A DNA stretch of 64,000 nucleotides, taken from Bryobacterales bacterium (lineage in GTDB: Bacteria > Acidobacteriota > Terriglobia > Bryobacterales > Bryobacteraceae). The stretch is from contig PMSX01000047.1 in the NCBI GenBank assembly GCA_003167495.1, positions 1 to 64,000 on the forward strand, written 5' to 3'. Below, one piece after another: positions 47,189 through 57,231 of this stretch. Below the pieces are notes generated by a model. It was not told the origin of the DNA. It made no database searches and worked only from the letters and a program-made list of their open reading frames with translations. Made by a program: the position numbers and the translations under genes. Position 1 is the first letter of the stretch. Each line of letters begins with the position of its first letter.

Positions 47189-47812
47189 ATGAAACGCAAA
47201 GTGGACATCGATAGCTGGGTACGTAAAGCGCACTTCGAATTTTTCAACACATTCGAGGAGCCCTATTACGGCGTCTGCGTAAACATCGATTGCAGCGCAG
47301 CGTACCGGTTTGCTAAGCGCGGCGGCGTCTCGGTTTTCCTCTATTGCCTCTACCAGTCACTATCCGCGGCCCAGAGAATCGAGCCCTTTAAGCACCGCAT
47401 AGAACAGGGCGAGGTCTTTCTTCACGAGCAGATCGACGCCGGCTCGACCATTGCGCGAAGCAACGGCACCTTCGGATATGGCCATATCCTCTACCGCGAA
47501 AATCTAGAAGACTTTCTAGAAGGCGCCAACCGCGAAGTCGAGCGCGTTCGCGGCGCTAATGATCTTACCCGCACCACTGCCAGTAATATCATTCGGTATT
47601 CAGCCTTGCCGTGGATCGATTTCACTGCGCTTTCGCATGCTCGGATGTTCTCTGTACCCGACAGCTGCCCACGGATCTCGTTCGGCAAAATGACCGAAAC
47701 CGCCGGACGACGGTCAATGCCGGTTTCCATACACGTGCACCATGCGTTGGTTGATGGTTTGCACGTTGGGCAGTATATCGATTGCTTTCAGGAACTGATG
47801 AACGAGCAATAA
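47189..47812 (+). CDS. Chloramphenicol acetyltransferase-like (CAT class A) protein
   Basis: 207 residues, near the 210-220 of type A CATs. The catalytic motif HHALVDG has His185 at its normal place near the C terminus, and N-terminal parts (WVRKAHFEFF) follow the family. It transfers acetyl from CoA to a hydroxyl of chloramphenicol or a similar acceptor. Real resistance cannot be inferred from sequence alone, since soil bacteria carry many CAT-like enzymes of unknown substrate. Its stop is 3 bases from that of the convergent HEAT-repeat gene. ATG at 47189; ribosome site weak. Confidence 0.8.
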   Translation: MKRKVDIDSWVRKAHFEFFNTFEEPYYGVCVNIDCSAAYRFAKRGGVSVFLYCLYQSLSAAQRIEPFKHRIEQGEVFLHEQIDAGSTIARSNGTFGYGHILYRENLEDFLEGANREVERVRGANDLTRTTASNIIRYSALPWIDFTALSHARMFSVPDSCPRISFGKMTETAGRRSMPVSIHVHHALVDGLHVGQYIDCFQELMNEQ

Positions 47813-47815
47813 GGA

Positions 47816-49216
47816 TCAATCTTCCTGTTGGCGGAACATTGGTTCCTTGCCCGCCAGCATTAAGCGCTCATCTAATGCCGCCTTCACCAGCTCTTCTTCG
47901 AGTTCGGAAAGCCCGTCGGCATCCTTCTCAATGCGCTGCAGTATGCCCTTCATACGGCCGCGCGAAACTTCCGTGGGCACGGCCAAGGCATAGGCGAACA
48001 GCGCGTCGGTCCGCAGTTCCTCGTCGTCGAAGATACGCCTCACTTTTTCGAGTTCGCTCTTCAATCCGTAATAACCCACGCCCCACAGGGCGGCGCGGCG
48101 GATTTCGAGATCGTTATCTTCCAGGTGCGGCGCAAAGTAGTCGCGGAAACTGGGGTGAATCGATCGCCACATGGCTTCCATCGCTTTCGCTCGCCCTTCC
48201 GGTATGCCGTACAGATCGGCAATGGCTTGGCGAACCTCGTTCCGATCGGCCTCAGGCGCGAGGCCCACCACCAAGCCGCCGCGTTCCTCGACAGGCAAGG
48301 CAGGATTATGGAGCGTCTGCAGCATGGCCGCCACTACGTGCGGCTCTTCCGTTGCGTCGATCAGCGATTCCCAGGCGCGCCCGCGCACTTCGGCCGATTC
48401 GTCCTGCTGCGCCAAGCTGAGCAGCTTGGCGCGCTCGTCCGGACTCAATTGCCGATTGAAGAACGAATGCGCCGCCACTGCCCGCACGGAAGCTACTGGA
48501 TGGGCCAGCAACTCGAGCCGCTCGTCCTCATCGAGCAAATCCACCGGTGGGTCGGCCTTTGCCGGATAAAGTTCCCAAATATCAAAGGGCTCGCGATCCA
48601 GGCGGTTCTCGGCTTCCCCTTGGCCGTGCAGCGACGCCACCGTCCGGATCGCTTCCTGCTTTAATTCTTTATCGGAATCTTCGAGTGTGGCCGCGGCTTT
48701 CTCAATCGCAGGTAGGGCGGCCGCGTCGCCATACATATCGAGCAAGAGCAAGGTATCGGAGAGATCGTATTCCAGCCGTTCGAGCAAGATGTTGAGAATA
48801 CGCTGGTCACGCAAACCGAGGTTCGCCAGAATAAAGGCCACCTCACCGTTCTCGCTCTCTTCCAACTCGCCATATAGTTTCAGCAGTGGTTCCAGCGCTT
48901 GCGGAGCGTTGTCCACCAAAGCGTAAACGACGTCATCCGGCACGTCTTCCGGATCTTCTTTGATGAACCCCACCAGAAATGGAACGCCTTCGGGCGCTTT
49001 CCAGTAGCGCAAAATACAAATCAATTCCAGGGCCAGATCGACCTTGTCGTCGCTGCGGTCGCGCGCGCCAAACGCGACGACGGCCGGCAGAGATTCCGCC
49101 GGCCTGTCAATCAACGCATGCAAAAAACGGTGATCCAAGCCGAGATGCGCGCTCGCTGCTTCCGCGAGCACGTCGGCCGGTTCGGCGTCTTGCAGTTTAT
49201 CGGGATCGAGAAACAA
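47816..49216 (-). CDS. HEAT-repeat protein downstream of rplI
   Basis: 466 residues made of helical repeats of HEAT/PBS type (for example DVVYALVDNAPQALEPLLKL, and PVASVRAVAAHSFFNR), a scaffold for protein binding. Acidic overall; no signal peptide. Function unknown. Start: TTG at 49216, three bases after the rplI stop at 49220, so co-transcribed with ribosomal protein genes. Alternatives further inside have no better ribosome site. Confidence 0.75.
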   Translation of the reverse strand: MFLDPDKLQDAEPADVLAEAASAHLGLDHRFLHALIDRPAESLPAVVAFGARDRSDDKVDLALELICILRYWKAPEGVPFLVGFIKEDPEDVPDDVVYALVDNAPQALEPLLKLYGELEESENGEVAFILANLGLRDQRILNILLERLEYDLSDTLLLLDMYGDAAALPAIEKAAATLEDSDKELKQEAIRTVASLHGQGEAENRLDREPFDIWELYPAKADPPVDLLDEDERLELLAHPVASVRAVAAHSFFNRQLSPDERAKLLSLAQQDESAEVRGRAWESLIDATEEPHVVAAMLQTLHNPALPVEERGGLVVGLAPEADRNEVRQAIADLYGIPEGRAKAMEAMWRSIHPSFRDYFAPHLEDNDLEIRRAALWGVGYYGLKSELEKVRRIFDDEELRTDALFAYALAVPTEVSRGRMKGILQRIEKDADGLSELEEELVKAALDERLMLAGKEPMFRQQED

Positions 49217-49219
49217 AAT

Positions 49220-49663
49220 CTACTCGGGTTCGACAATAACTTTGATCTGAGTGGACACATCGCGATGCAAGCGAAGCGTGACCAAGTGTTCGCCTAAGGT
49301 GCGGATAGGCTCATCCAGCTGAACCTTGCGACGCTCGATATGAAACCGCTGCGCCTCCAAACCTTCCGCAATATCTTTCGCCGTCACCGAACCAAACAAA
49401 TGATCGTTTTCGCCCACCTTGTGGCGGAACGTCAACGTCACGTTTGTCAGCAGCTTCGCCAGATCCTGCGATTCAGACTGCGCTTTCGCTTCGCGCCGAA
49501 CGTACGCTTCGCGCTCTTGCTCTACGATCTTCTTATTCGATGCAGTGGCCGCGACAGCGAGCTTGCGCGGCAGGAGATAGTTTCGGGCGTACCCGGCGGT
49601 TACTTTAACCACAGCGCCGCGAGTGCCTACTTTATCGACGTCTTCTCTAAGAATGACTTCCAT
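49220..49663 (-). CDS. rplI: Ribosomal protein bL9
   Basis: 147 residues, standard length (about 148). N-terminal domain MEVILREDVDKVGTRGAVVKVTAGYARNYLLPR binds 23S rRNA, followed by the long connecting helix and the C-terminal domain. ATG at 49663 with GGAG. Fits the conserved rpsF-rpsR-rplI order on the minus strand. Confidence 0.97.
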   Translation of the reverse strand: MEVILREDVDKVGTRGAVVKVTAGYARNYLLPRKLAVAATASNKKIVEQEREAYVRREAKAQSESQDLAKLLTNVTLTFRHKVGENDHLFGSVTAKDIAEGLEAQRFHIERRKVQLDEPIRTLGEHLVTLRLHRDVSTQIKVIVEPE

Positions 49664-49681
49664 GGTTGGTCTCCTGCTTTC

Positions 49682-49993
49682 CTACATCCGCGAGGCAAAG
49701 GGCACGAGCGCGATATTGCGCGCCTGCTTGATTGCTTCGCTCAAACGTTTCTGGTGAGGGGTGCACACGCCCGAAATGCGGCGGGGTGTGATTTTGCCGC
49801 GCTCAGAGACGAAGCTCATGAGCGTTTTCACATCTTTGTAGTTGATGTCGTCCACTTTATCGACGCAAAACCGGCACACTTTTTTGCGCCGGAAGTATTG
49901 TTTCTTGCCGGTTGCAATCGCTTTGTCGCCACCGGTGGGACGCTGAGATGCCGCTATCGGACGGCCGCTTCTTTCCGTTCTTTGTTCTGCCAT
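49682..49993 (-). CDS. rpsR: Ribosomal protein bS18
   Basis: 103 residues. The core (about 35-103) has the S18 pattern [30 protein letters not shown], and [16 protein letters not shown]. CxxC plus a later Cys-x-x-His suggests the zinc-binding form. The N-terminal 33 residues are a basic, disordered extension. ATG at 49993 with GGAG upstream. Between rpsF and rplI. Confidence 0.96.
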   Translation of the reverse strand: MAEQRTERSGRPIAASQRPTGGDKAIATGKKQYFRRKKVCRFCVDKVDDINYKDVKTLMSFVSERGKITPRRISGVCTPHQKRLSEAIKQARNIALVPFASRM

Positions 49994-50015
49994 GATGATT
50001 CTCCTTTAGCGCCGG

Positions 50016-50531
50016 TTACTCGGCGTGCTGTCCTTCCGTGGTTGTTGGCTCGGCCAAAGGCGCAGCGGGCGCAACCGGTGGTGGCGCGACTGGCGCGGGC
50101 ATGGCTGGCGCGGGAGCACCCGGCACGGCCGCGTGCGGTTCACCAGGCAAATATGCGGTGCTGGCCGATTGTTGCGGCTGCGGCGCCGGTTTGCGCGCAG
50201 CGCGCTTGTCACGAGCCTTCTTGCGTTTTTCAATGCGCTTCAACTTCTCGTCAATGCGCACTGTCAGGAACTTGATCACCATGTCCGACACACGCAGCCG
50301 GCGTTCCAGTTCCTTGACGGTGTCGGCCTTTGCGTTGAACACAATCAAAATGTACTGGCCTTCGTTGTGTTTGGCTACGCGGTAGGCAAGCTTGCGCGTA
50401 CCCCATTTGTCCGCCTTCTCAATGGTTCCGCCGGCGGCGGTAATCACGTGCTTCAGCTGTTCGATTAAGGGATCCACTTCTTCATCGGTGGCATCCGGCC
50501 GAACAATAAACAACTCTTCGTAGATTCTCAT
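50016..50531 (-). CDS. rpsF: Ribosomal protein bS6 with long C-terminal tail
   Basis: 171 residues; the core is about 100 ([36 protein letters not shown]) and the remaining ~70 are Ala/Pro/Gln-rich ([17 protein letters not shown]), much longer than in most bacteria. The ATG at 50531 overlaps the pth stop by four bases (ATGA), so it is coupled to pth. Confidence 0.96.
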   Translation of the reverse strand: MRIYEELFIVRPDATDEEVDPLIEQLKHVITAAGGTIEKADKWGTRKLAYRVAKHNEGQYILIVFNAKADTVKELERRLRVSDMVIKFLTVRIDEKLKRIEKRKKARDKRAARKPAPQPQQSASTAYLPGEPHAAVPGAPAPAMPAPVAPPPVAPAAPLAEPTTTEGQHAE

Positions 50532-51220
50532 TCTTCCTCTTCATTACTGCCTCGGGCGCGACGATTAAATTTCGTCATGGCCTTATGGGCGCCTTCAGCA
50601 AGGATGGTTTCCACGGCATCCGCGGTATAGGACACCATTTCCTCCACCTCATCCCTCATTCCGCGCTCAAAGGGCGCGAGAACGTATTCCACCGCGTCAA
50701 TTTCGTGGCCCGGATGTATACCCACCCGAACCCGTGTAAAGACTTCCGTCTTCAGAGCGGCAATCATCGACTTAACACCATTGTGCCCAGCCGCCGAACC
50801 GTTCAGCTTGATCCGCAATCCGGTCCAAGACAGCGCCAGTTCGTCATACACCACAATCAAATTGCGATGCGTCAGGTTATGCGACTTCAGAACCGAGCTG
50901 ACGCCCATACCTGAGTTGTTCATGAAGGTTTGCGGCTTGACCAGAATGGCTTTCTTATCCCGGATGCGGCCGCTTGCCGTCAACGAAGCGCCTTCGCTCT
51001 TGGCAATGTGCAAGCCGAAGCGCTTCGCAAGTTCATCCACTACCCGAAAACCCAAGTTGTGCGGTGTAGCCGCATAGCGAGTTCCGGGGTTTCCCAACCC
51101 GGCAATACAGAAGATTTGCTCCACGGCTGGCTCTGGCTCCTCTTCCTTTGACAAAAGAGCCGGCAGAGCTTCGTCAGGCATGATTGCGGAGCAATCTCCA
51201 ACCGGTAGAGGGGAAACCAT
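50528..51220 (-). CDS. pth: Peptidyl-tRNA hydrolase
   Basis: 230 residues in the open frame; the enzyme core starts at about residue 37 ([24 protein letters not shown]) with the catalytic His in PHN and the VVYDELAL Asp. It frees tRNAs from stalled peptides. The N-terminal ~35 residues (acidic, [12 protein letters not shown]) are unusual; starts at ATG 51220, ATG 51181 or GTG 51109 are possible, and none has a clearly best ribosome site. It follows rplY by 21 bases, the normal rplY-pth pairing. Confidence 0.94.
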   Translation of the reverse strand: MVSPLPVGDCSAIMPDEALPALLSKEEEPEPAVEQIFCIAGLGNPGTRYAATPHNLGFRVVDELAKRFGLHIAKSEGASLTASGRIRDKKAILVKPQTFMNNSGMGVSSVLKSHNLTHRNLIVVYDELALSWTGLRIKLNGSAAGHNGVKSMIAALKTEVFTRVRVGIHPGHEIDAVEYVLAPFERGMRDEVEEMVSYTADAVETILAEGAHKAMTKFNRRARGSNEEEE

Positions 51221-51241
51221 GATCCATTCGCCGGGCCAGTT

Positions 51242-51931
51242 CTATTTCTTTTTAGCAGGAGGAGCAGCAGGCTCGGCGCCTTCCTCTTCTTTCTTGCCCT
51301 TCTTGATAACTTCGGGCTCAGCGGCCGCAGGCGTAGCAGCAACGTCGGCAGCCGGCGCAACTTCTTCAGCTTTCATGGCTACCACGTGCGAAATCACCGC
51401 ATCGCCGGGGCTCAACAGTTTCACGTTAGATCCCAGCGGAATCTCCGAGGCACGAACGCTTTGACCGATCATCAGCTCGCCGACACTCACCACGAACTCT
51501 TCCGGAATGTCATCCGGCAGGCATTCAATTTCGATCTCACGCGTAATGATTTCGTGAATACCGCCCTGCAGTTTGACGCCCTTCGGATCACCCTGCGTCA
51601 CCACCGGAACCTTCACGGAAATGCGCTTGGTCAAATCAATCCGTTTTAAATCGACATGAAGCAGATTCTCCTTGATCGGATCATGCTGCCAATCCACAAT
51701 CATCACCGGCACTTGCTGGTTGCCACCAATGCTCAAATTGAAAATCGTGTTATGCCCGGTTTTGCTATGCAGAATCTTGTTTAGATCTTTAGGATTCACC
51801 GCGACCGCCGACGGGCCGGCCTCGCCGCCATAAACCACAGCGGGTACGGATCCTTTCACGCGTAAACGGCGCGCCTCATTCTTGCCGCGCAGTGTTCTTT
51901 CATCCGCGGCTACCGTAATATCTTTCCTCAC
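51242..51931 (-). CDS. rplY: Ribosomal protein bL25/general stress protein Ctc (long form)
   Basis: 229 residues. N-terminal L25 domain (ARRLRVKGSVPAVVYGG, then HNTIFNL) binds 5S rRNA, followed by the TL5/Ctc beta domain (VQVDL-type VDLKRIDLTKRISVKVPV). A Lys/Glu/Ala-rich tail of about 40 residues ends the protein. Start at GTG 51931 with AAAGG upstream. Between prs and pth, as in many bacteria. Confidence 0.95.
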   Translation of the reverse strand: MRKDITVAADERTLRGKNEARRLRVKGSVPAVVYGGEAGPSAVAVNPKDLNKILHSKTGHNTIFNLSIGGNQQVPVMIVDWQHDPIKENLLHVDLKRIDLTKRISVKVPVVTQGDPKGVKLQGGIHEIITREIEIECLPDDIPEEFVVSVGELMIGQSVRASEIPLGSNVKLLSPGDAVISHVVAMKAEEVAPAADVAATPAAAEPEVIKKGKKEEEGAEPAAPPAKKK

Positions 51932-52033
51932 CTTTTCACCTCATTCGCCAGGACGGCTGCCTGCCACTACTCACCGAGCATCCGGCCCCTGACTTGAATT
52001 CGCGGCCTTTCCACCGCGCCACACACAGAAACT

Positions 52034-53044
52034 TCAAATAAACAACGTACTAATCGACCCGCCTTCGTGAATCGATTGAATTGCCCGCGCCAGCAAGCTG
52101 GACACGGACAGCACTTTAATCTTCGGGCACTCCGCCGCTTCTTCCGACAGCGGAATGGAATCCGTCACGACTAATTCCAGCAGCTCCGACGAGGTGATTC
52201 GCTCCACCGCCGGACCAGATAACACCGCGTGCGTGGCACAAGCCCGCACGCTCTTCGCACCTTGGCTTAACAACGCTTCCACGCCTTTGACCAGCGTGCC
52301 CGCGGTATCCACCAAGTCATCCACCATCAAGCAATGCATGCCTTCTACATCGCCGATAATATTCATCACCTCGGCCACATTCGCGTCGGTGCGGCGCTTA
52401 TCGATGATCGCCAGCGGCGCATTCAGCCGCTTGGCAAACGATCGCGCTCGCTCCACACCACCCGCGTCGGGCGAAACAACAATCAATTCTCCGCGCTCAA
52501 CGCGATTCTCGAAATACTCGACCATCACCGGCGCTGAAAACAAGTGGTCGACTGGAATATCGAAGAAACCTTGTATCTGAGCGGCATGCAGATCGAGTGC
52601 TAAAACCCGGCTCGCTCCCGCTCGTTCCAGCAGGCTGGCCACCAATTTCGCGGAAATAGGCATACGCGGCCGGTCCTTTCGGTCCTGTCGCGCGTACCCA
52701 TAATAGGGTAACACTGCCGTGATTCGCTCCGCACTGGCGCGCTTGAAAGCATCGATCATGAGCAGCAACTCCATGAGGTGCTCGTTGACAGGTGTACAGG
52801 TAGGCTGGACCACAAAAACGTCGGTGCCACGCACGTTTTCCTGGATCTGCAGGTGGACTTCCCCATCGGCAAAGCGCGTGATCATCGCCTCGCCCACGGA
52901 GCAGCCTAGGGCCTTACAGATGCCCATCGTCAAACCAGTATTGGCGGTTCCGCTGAACACCTTGTAGTCGGTGAACAAAGAGCGAATAGGTTTCACCGGT
53001 GCTGTCATGGGTGCCGTCATTTTCTCCATAATCTCCAGTTTCAT
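52034..53044 (-). CDS. prs: Ribose-phosphate pyrophosphokinase
   Basis: 336 residues; makes PRPP from ribose 5-phosphate and ATP. Seen are [29 protein letters not shown], the [11 protein letters not shown] segment and the PRPP loop [12 protein letters not shown]. Start: the ATG at 53044 overlaps the ispE TGA (ATGA), indicating coupling; internal ATGs at 53029, 53020 and 53008 would give a more usual N terminus. The frame upstream to 53083 lies within ispE and is not used. Follows ispE, as in many genomes. Confidence 0.95.
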   Translation of the reverse strand: MKLEIMEKMTAPMTAPVKPIRSLFTDYKVFSGTANTGLTMGICKALGCSVGEAMITRFADGEVHLQIQENVRGTDVFVVQPTCTPVNEHLMELLLMIDAFKRASAERITAVLPYYGYARQDRKDRPRMPISAKLVASLLERAGASRVLALDLHAAQIQGFFDIPVDHLFSAPVMVEYFENRVERGELIVVSPDAGGVERARSFAKRLNAPLAIIDKRRTDANVAEVMNIIGDVEGMHCLMVDDLVDTAGTLVKGVEALLSQGAKSVRACATHAVLSGPAVERITSSELLELVVTDSIPLSEEAAECPKIKVLSVSSLLARAIQSIHEGGSISTLFI

Positions 53045-53964
53045 TTTCTTAAGGACACGGCCCCGTCGAGTGCGCGGCGCCACAGGGTCCGATACTGCCG
53101 CCGGTTTACAAAACGAACAGGGAAGGTACGGCCGGCGCGAAACGCCGCGGCAGCCTGCCGCGCCTCTGCCTCACTCCCGAAAACGCCAAACACCGCTGAA
53201 CCGCTGCCTGTCATCATGGCCGGTTTCGCTCCCAGCTTCCGCAGCTTGCGCACCACCGCCGCCAATGCGGGGTGAATCTGGAACACCGCTAGTTCAAAAT
53301 CATTCTTGAGCTTGAGCTGTGCTAGACCGGCGCTATCCAAGGACCAAGCAATTTCTTGAAACTCTCTCAGGATAGGAGACTCTTTCGCTGAAGTCAACGC
53401 GTTTGTAACGTCGCGCCCCAAGGCCTCATAAGCCTCGGCGGTAGACACGTGTATCCCAGTAGAGACCACCAGCGCGTGGTGTTGGGGAAGATCCGGCAAC
53501 GGATACAGCTCAGTGGCCCGCCCTAGTCCTAAAGCCGTGCCGCCGTGCAGGAAAAACGGCACGTCGCTGCCCAATGTTTCCGCCAAGACCGAAAGCTGAG
53601 CGAACGGTATTCGTTTGCCTACTAGCACGGGCAACGCAATCAATGTTGCAGCTGCGTTACTAGAGCCGCCGCCCAAGCCAGCACCCATGGGAATTTGCTT
53701 GTCGAGCGCGAACCGTACCCATGCGTTCGCGTTTAGATGTTCCAACACTAATTTCGCCGCGCGCACCACCAAGTTATCGGCAATTTCAACCGAACTGTCT
53801 AAATCAATCTGCATGCGCTTCGCCCAATCGAAATCGATGCGCAACGAATCTTTCAGGCTGATGGTTTGAAAGATGGTCCGGATATCGTGATAGCCATCGG
53901 ACCGCTTGCTTAGCACCCGCAGGTCGAGATTCAATTTGGCGAACGAAGGTACCGTTACCCGCAC
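53041..53964 (-). CDS. ispE: 4-diphosphocytidyl-2-C-methyl-D-erythritol kinase
   Basis: 307 residues, a GHMP kinase of the MEP isoprenoid pathway. N-terminal [21 protein letters not shown], the ATP loop [15 protein letters not shown] and C-terminal [13 protein letters not shown] are present. Start: GTG at 53964, one base after the apt stop, so probably coupled. Confidence 0.96.
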   Translation of the reverse strand: MRVTVPSFAKLNLDLRVLSKRSDGYHDIRTIFQTISLKDSLRIDFDWAKRMQIDLDSSVEIADNLVVRAAKLVLEHLNANAWVRFALDKQIPMGAGLGGGSSNAAATLIALPVLVGKRIPFAQLSVLAETLGSDVPFFLHGGTALGLGRATELYPLPDLPQHHALVVSTGIHVSTAEAYEALGRDVTNALTSAKESPILREFQEIAWSLDSAGLAQLKLKNDFELAVFQIHPALAAVVRKLRKLGAKPAMMTGSGSAVFGVFGSEAEARQAAAAFRAGRTFPVRFVNRRQYRTLWRRALDGAVSLRK

Positions 53965-53965
53965 T

Positions 53966-54514
53966 TTAGTATTGGATCAGTGAAAAAACGTCGCGGCCGG
54001 CTAGCTTATGGCGGCCCTTGAGGAATGTCAGCTCAATCACAAAGCCGAGTCCGCGCACGTTGCCCTGAGACATTTCCACCAGCTTGGCAACGGCAGCGGC
54101 GGTTCCCCCTGTGGCCAAGACGTCGTCGATAATCACAACGTTCTGACCCGGCTGAATCGCGTCGGCGTGCATCTCTAAACAATCGCTGCCGTATTCCAGT
54201 TCATATTCGACTCTGCACACCGCATGCGGCAGCTTCTTCGGCTTCCGCACGGGCACGAAACCAGCGTTCAGCGCGAGCGCAATGGCAGGAGCAAAAAAAT
54301 AACCGCGCGCTTCAATGCCGACGACGATATCAACCGGCGTCGATTGGTAGTGATTGCGCAATGCGTCAATAGTTTCACCGAATCCCGCTTTGTCTTTCAA
54401 GAGCGTGGTGATGTCGTAAAAGTTGATGCCAGGCTTCGGAAAATCCGGCACTTCGCGTATGAGTTGTTTTAAATGGCCAGCCGATGGAGCCAAGTTAGGT
54501 GCGTTAGCGGACAC
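53966..54514 (-). CDS. apt: Adenine phosphoribosyltransferase
   Basis: 182 residues; salvages adenine with PRPP to [37 protein letters not shown] and the PRPP loop [16 protein letters not shown] are complete. GTG start at 54514. First gene of the operon apt-ispE-prs, fitting the use of PRPP. Confidence 0.95.
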   Translation of the reverse strand: MSANAPNLAPSAGHLKQLIREVPDFPKPGINFYDITTLLKDKAGFGETIDALRNHYQSTPVDIVVGIEARGYFFAPAIALALNAGFVPVRKPKKLPHAVCRVEYELEYGSDCLEMHADAIQPGQNVVIIDDVLATGGTAAAVAKLVEMSQGNVRGLGFVIELTFLKGRHKLAGRDVFSLIQY

Positions 54515-54550
54515 GCCGCGATTGTAGCAAGCCCGCCGTGCGCGCGACCC

Positions 54551-54808
54551 TCAATTTACCTGTACCGCGAGGGGTATTTTGGCGGAACGTAGAGGCAGAA
54601 GTTCTGGACGAAGCCGCCCGGGTATTCTGACATCCTCGTGAATATACTCGTGCGGCAAGCTCTGTGGGGCTTCCCAAAGAACGGGATACTGGCGGAGGCA
54701 CTCCGGACACCGATAATATCCCGAAATCGGCCACATTGGAGCAGGGTGCTTGAGTTTACACCACAACCGCGCTGGGCCTTCGAAAGCGTAGGAGATCCGT
54801 TTGAGCAT
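54551..54808 (-). CDS. Small conserved-looking protein with a CPEC motif
   Basis: 85 residues. MLKRISYAFEGPARLWCKLKHPAPMW is followed by GYYRCPECLRQYPVLWE with a CxxC pair that could bind zinc, then a basic tail. The ATG at 54808 has GAGG upstream. From memory, similar short proteins occur in other acidobacteria; the function is unknown. It lies just upstream of apt on the same strand. Confidence 0.55.
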   Translation of the reverse strand: MLKRISYAFEGPARLWCKLKHPAPMWPISGYYRCPECLRQYPVLWEAPQSLPHEYIHEDVRIPGRLRPELLPLRSAKIPLAVQVN

Positions 54809-55001
54809 TCTAAGTCAACCTCAGAATGATAGTCCGGTTTCCTCCCTATCTTTTCTCTCCTGGTGAGGTGATAATCCGCAGGTTGTTGTTAATTGACGCT
54901 GGCGCTGAAACCGAAGATTTCCGTGCCTCTGCGTTCGTCGTGGCCAAAGGGTCACACGGTCCCGTCGCCATGTGCGCATCTATGAAGCGCCACTTGATTC
55001 A

Positions 55002-56255
55002 TTAGAAAAACAGGCCGAAAGAGGCTCCCAGTACAAAGCTCGAAAGTAAATGATTCACGCGATCGGCAGCCCGCTCTGCGTGTTCCTCACGACGCGCTTG
55101 GGCACGCTCTTCGATATCCTGGCGCCGCTCCATATCATGCTTCTGTTCGTCGGCTCTTGCGGTATAAATCCTCGCTAGAGTTGGATCTCTCTGCGTCCCC
55201 AAACCTGCGGTATACATCTCCGCGACTGTTCTTTGGGCTGCATAGACGCCCTGGTCAGCGGCCTTGTGAAGCCAGAAAAACGCCTCTGCGTAATCCTGCG
55301 CCACTGCGCCTCGGCCCTGATAATAGAGGAGGCCAACAGCAGTCTCGGCGGTAGTGTCTCCCTCTTTAGCGGCGACAATATAGCAATCCAACGCATCGTG
55401 ATCACGCTTGAACATCAGGGCGTACTGGCCAATGCGCATAGCGTCGGCGGCTTCGAGGCCCATCTGCGCAGCGCATGCCGTTTGCGGAACTGTTGCGGTC
55501 CAACTGCCGGTCGACTCGCCCGGATGCCCGGGGGTATTCCATACGATAGTGCCCGCGTAATGGTCGCCTTGCAAGGATCCGGCATAAGTGGCAGAGATGA
55601 CGTCCGTAGTATCGGTTCGGCGAATGACGATGTAGTCGGGTTCGGAACGCAATAAGGTAAGTGTCGCGCGGACGGGCTTCCGCGTAAACCAGGTCCCGGT
55701 TCCTGTCGAACCGGTGAAAATCCAAGCGGCATCGCAGACGCCGCCATTCTCGCACACCAAGAGTTCTGGGGGCGGTGAGTTGGATGAGTTTGTAGAACTG
55801 ATGGGTGCGCCCACAGTCGATGGCGCCGAAGGCTGGTCCTGGAGCATTCCCGAAAAGACCCCCTTTTTCGGATAATCGGCGTGATCGGGCCACGCCCACT
55901 CGACCGTACCACTGATGAGACTGCCGCGAACAGATCCGGTATAAACGGCAGTTCGGCCAGCCGTGGGTCCTGTCTGATCGGCTCGGCGGACCATGATCGA
56001 GTCACTGTCAAATCTCTCGATAGTGAGACGGCTCCCTGCCTGGCTAGACGGGGAGCTCACAGTCCCCTCAGCCCCATCGAACACCCAGGTGATGTCGAGG
56101 TGGGCATCAGGCCGAGTGCAAGCATCGCTTATGGATTCGCAGACCATGAGGCGGCTGGGCGATGGAGTCTGAGCAAGAGACCGGGGGTCGCTCATGGAGA
56201 GAAGAAGTGCGGATGCCAGAACAAAATTTTTCGATAGGCGCGAATGCTGAGTCAT
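55002..56255 (-). CDS. Exported protein with C-terminal Sel1-like repeats
   Basis: 417 residues. Signal peptide (1-28, LAQ). Two related beta-rich units (about 30-135 and 165-255) each with a pattern of the type VTWVFDG/AAWIFTG, TRxxVRATLTxxRSEPDYIVIRRTDTTD, YxGSLxGD. The C-terminal part has two or three Sel1/TPR-like repeats (AETAVGLLYYQGRGAVAQDYAEAFFWLHKAADQG), then a charged tail and a hydrophobic end. Probably a periplasmic protein-interaction scaffold. Function not known. Confidence 0.75.
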   Translation of the reverse strand: MTQHSRLSKNFVLASALLLSMSDPRSLAQTPSPSRLMVCESISDACTRPDAHLDITWVFDGAEGTVSSPSSQAGSRLTIERFDSDSIMVRRADQTGPTAGRTAVYTGSVRGSLISGTVEWAWPDHADYPKKGVFSGMLQDQPSAPSTVGAPISSTNSSNSPPPELLVCENGGVCDAAWIFTGSTGTGTWFTRKPVRATLTLLRSEPDYIVIRRTDTTDVISATYAGSLQGDHYAGTIVWNTPGHPGESTGSWTATVPQTACAAQMGLEAADAMRIGQYALMFKRDHDALDCYIVAAKEGDTTAETAVGLLYYQGRGAVAQDYAEAFFWLHKAADQGVYAAQRTVAEMYTAGLGTQRDPTLARIYTARADEQKHDMERRQDIEERAQARREEHAERAADRVNHLLSSFVLGASFGLFF

Positions 56256-56292
56256 AGTCAGTTTCTATCTGCGGGCCATTGCATTCCGTACG

Positions 56293-57231
56293 CTACCTTA
56301 GCGGCTCTGCTACGTCCTTGCTTTGCGGCAGTCCCCCTTGACATTTTCCCGATGCATTGGACTCTTCCGCGCTGACTATCGTCAGCACGCAAACCGGCTG
56401 TTTCTTCGTCATCGGCTTGCCGGTTTCCGGGTCGTTGATTTTCAAGTCGACTACGCGCGTGACCTGGAACTTGTCTCCAGCTTTGATACCCACAGTCGCC
56501 CCTCGATTGATAAATACCTCTCCGTTGACGATTCCCGCTACCATCGCAGACACCGTCTTGGCCGTGGGTACCGCGGAGATGGTTGGCAGGGCACTTGTCA
56601 GCTTACCGGCAAGGTCTTTTGCTACCGTCTCGCTCGCCTTCGCCCACTCGTTGTCCTCGATCACTTTTGGGTCGCCTCCGGTCACCTTTTTTCTAGCGGG
56701 CACCCGGATGGGTCCGTATTGGCCGCCCTGCGAGTTCGACGTTTCCGAAACCGGGACGCTTTCCTGGAAAGCCGAAGAAGGCTGGGCTTGGATCACGGCT
56801 GTCTCGGCGTCAATCATGCGGGCATTGGCGCGCAACACGACTGTCCCGGTCGTCCGCGTCGTGTTGCCCGACTGCTCGGCATGCGTGGTATAGCTGGCGT
56901 CATACACCTGCACCATCACCATCTGTCCTACGCCCAGCAATTTTCCAATACGTGCAGCCGTGTCGGCAGAAGAACGGTCGCTGTTTTGGAAATTTTGTTC
57001 CTTGAGAACCTTATCGATACTTGCACGATCGATCAGAGCCACTCCCGACAGCCCGGTTAGTTGAGTCGTCAGGTCATCCGTCAATCGGGCCTCCGCCCTT
57101 GCGATTTCCCCATTTGAACTCGCCGCCGGTCCGTGGGCCGTTACGATCGCCCACCGCCGCGCCTGCTGCCCAATGGCGAACGAACTCGCCACTAGACTGA
57201 GCGCTAAGAGAAACACAAACTTGAATTTCAT
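56293..57231 (-). CDS. CsgG-like exported protein
   Basis: 312 residues with a signal peptide (1-20, IGQ). The region LTGLSGVALIDRASIDKVLKEQNFQ followed by GKLLGVGQMVMVQVYD is the pattern of the CsgG/curli-assembly-like domain used by outer-membrane and periplasmic proteins. The C-terminal ~90 residues (VINGEVFINRG-like segment VAGIVNGEVFINRGATVGIKAGD) form a beta domain. No lipobox, unlike real CsgG, so curli secretion is unlikely. ATG at 57231 has GGAGG four bases upstream; the longer frame to 57321 is rejected. Possibly co-transcribed with the Sel1 protein gene. Confidence 0.75.
   Translation of the reverse strand: MKFKFVFLLALSLVASSFAIGQQARRWAIVTAHGPAASSNGEIARAEARLTDDLTTQLTGLSGVALIDRASIDKVLKEQNFQNSDRSSADTAARIGKLLGVGQMVMVQVYDASYTTHAEQSGNTTRTTGTVVLRANARMIDAETAVIQAQPSSAFQESVPVSETSNSQGGQYGPIRVPARKKVTGGDPKVIEDNEWAKASETVAKDLAGKLTSALPTISAVPTAKTVSAMVAGIVNGEVFINRGATVGIKAGDKFQVTRVVDLKINDPETGKPMTKKQPVCVLTIVSAEESNASGKCQGGLPQSKDVAEPLR

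Noticed and set aside
51932-52033. tRNA-like look of the rplY-prs gap on the minus strand (GGAAAGGCCGCGAATTCAAGTC)
   Set aside because: No acceptor stem, no anticodon arm and no proper T-loop pairing can be drawn.
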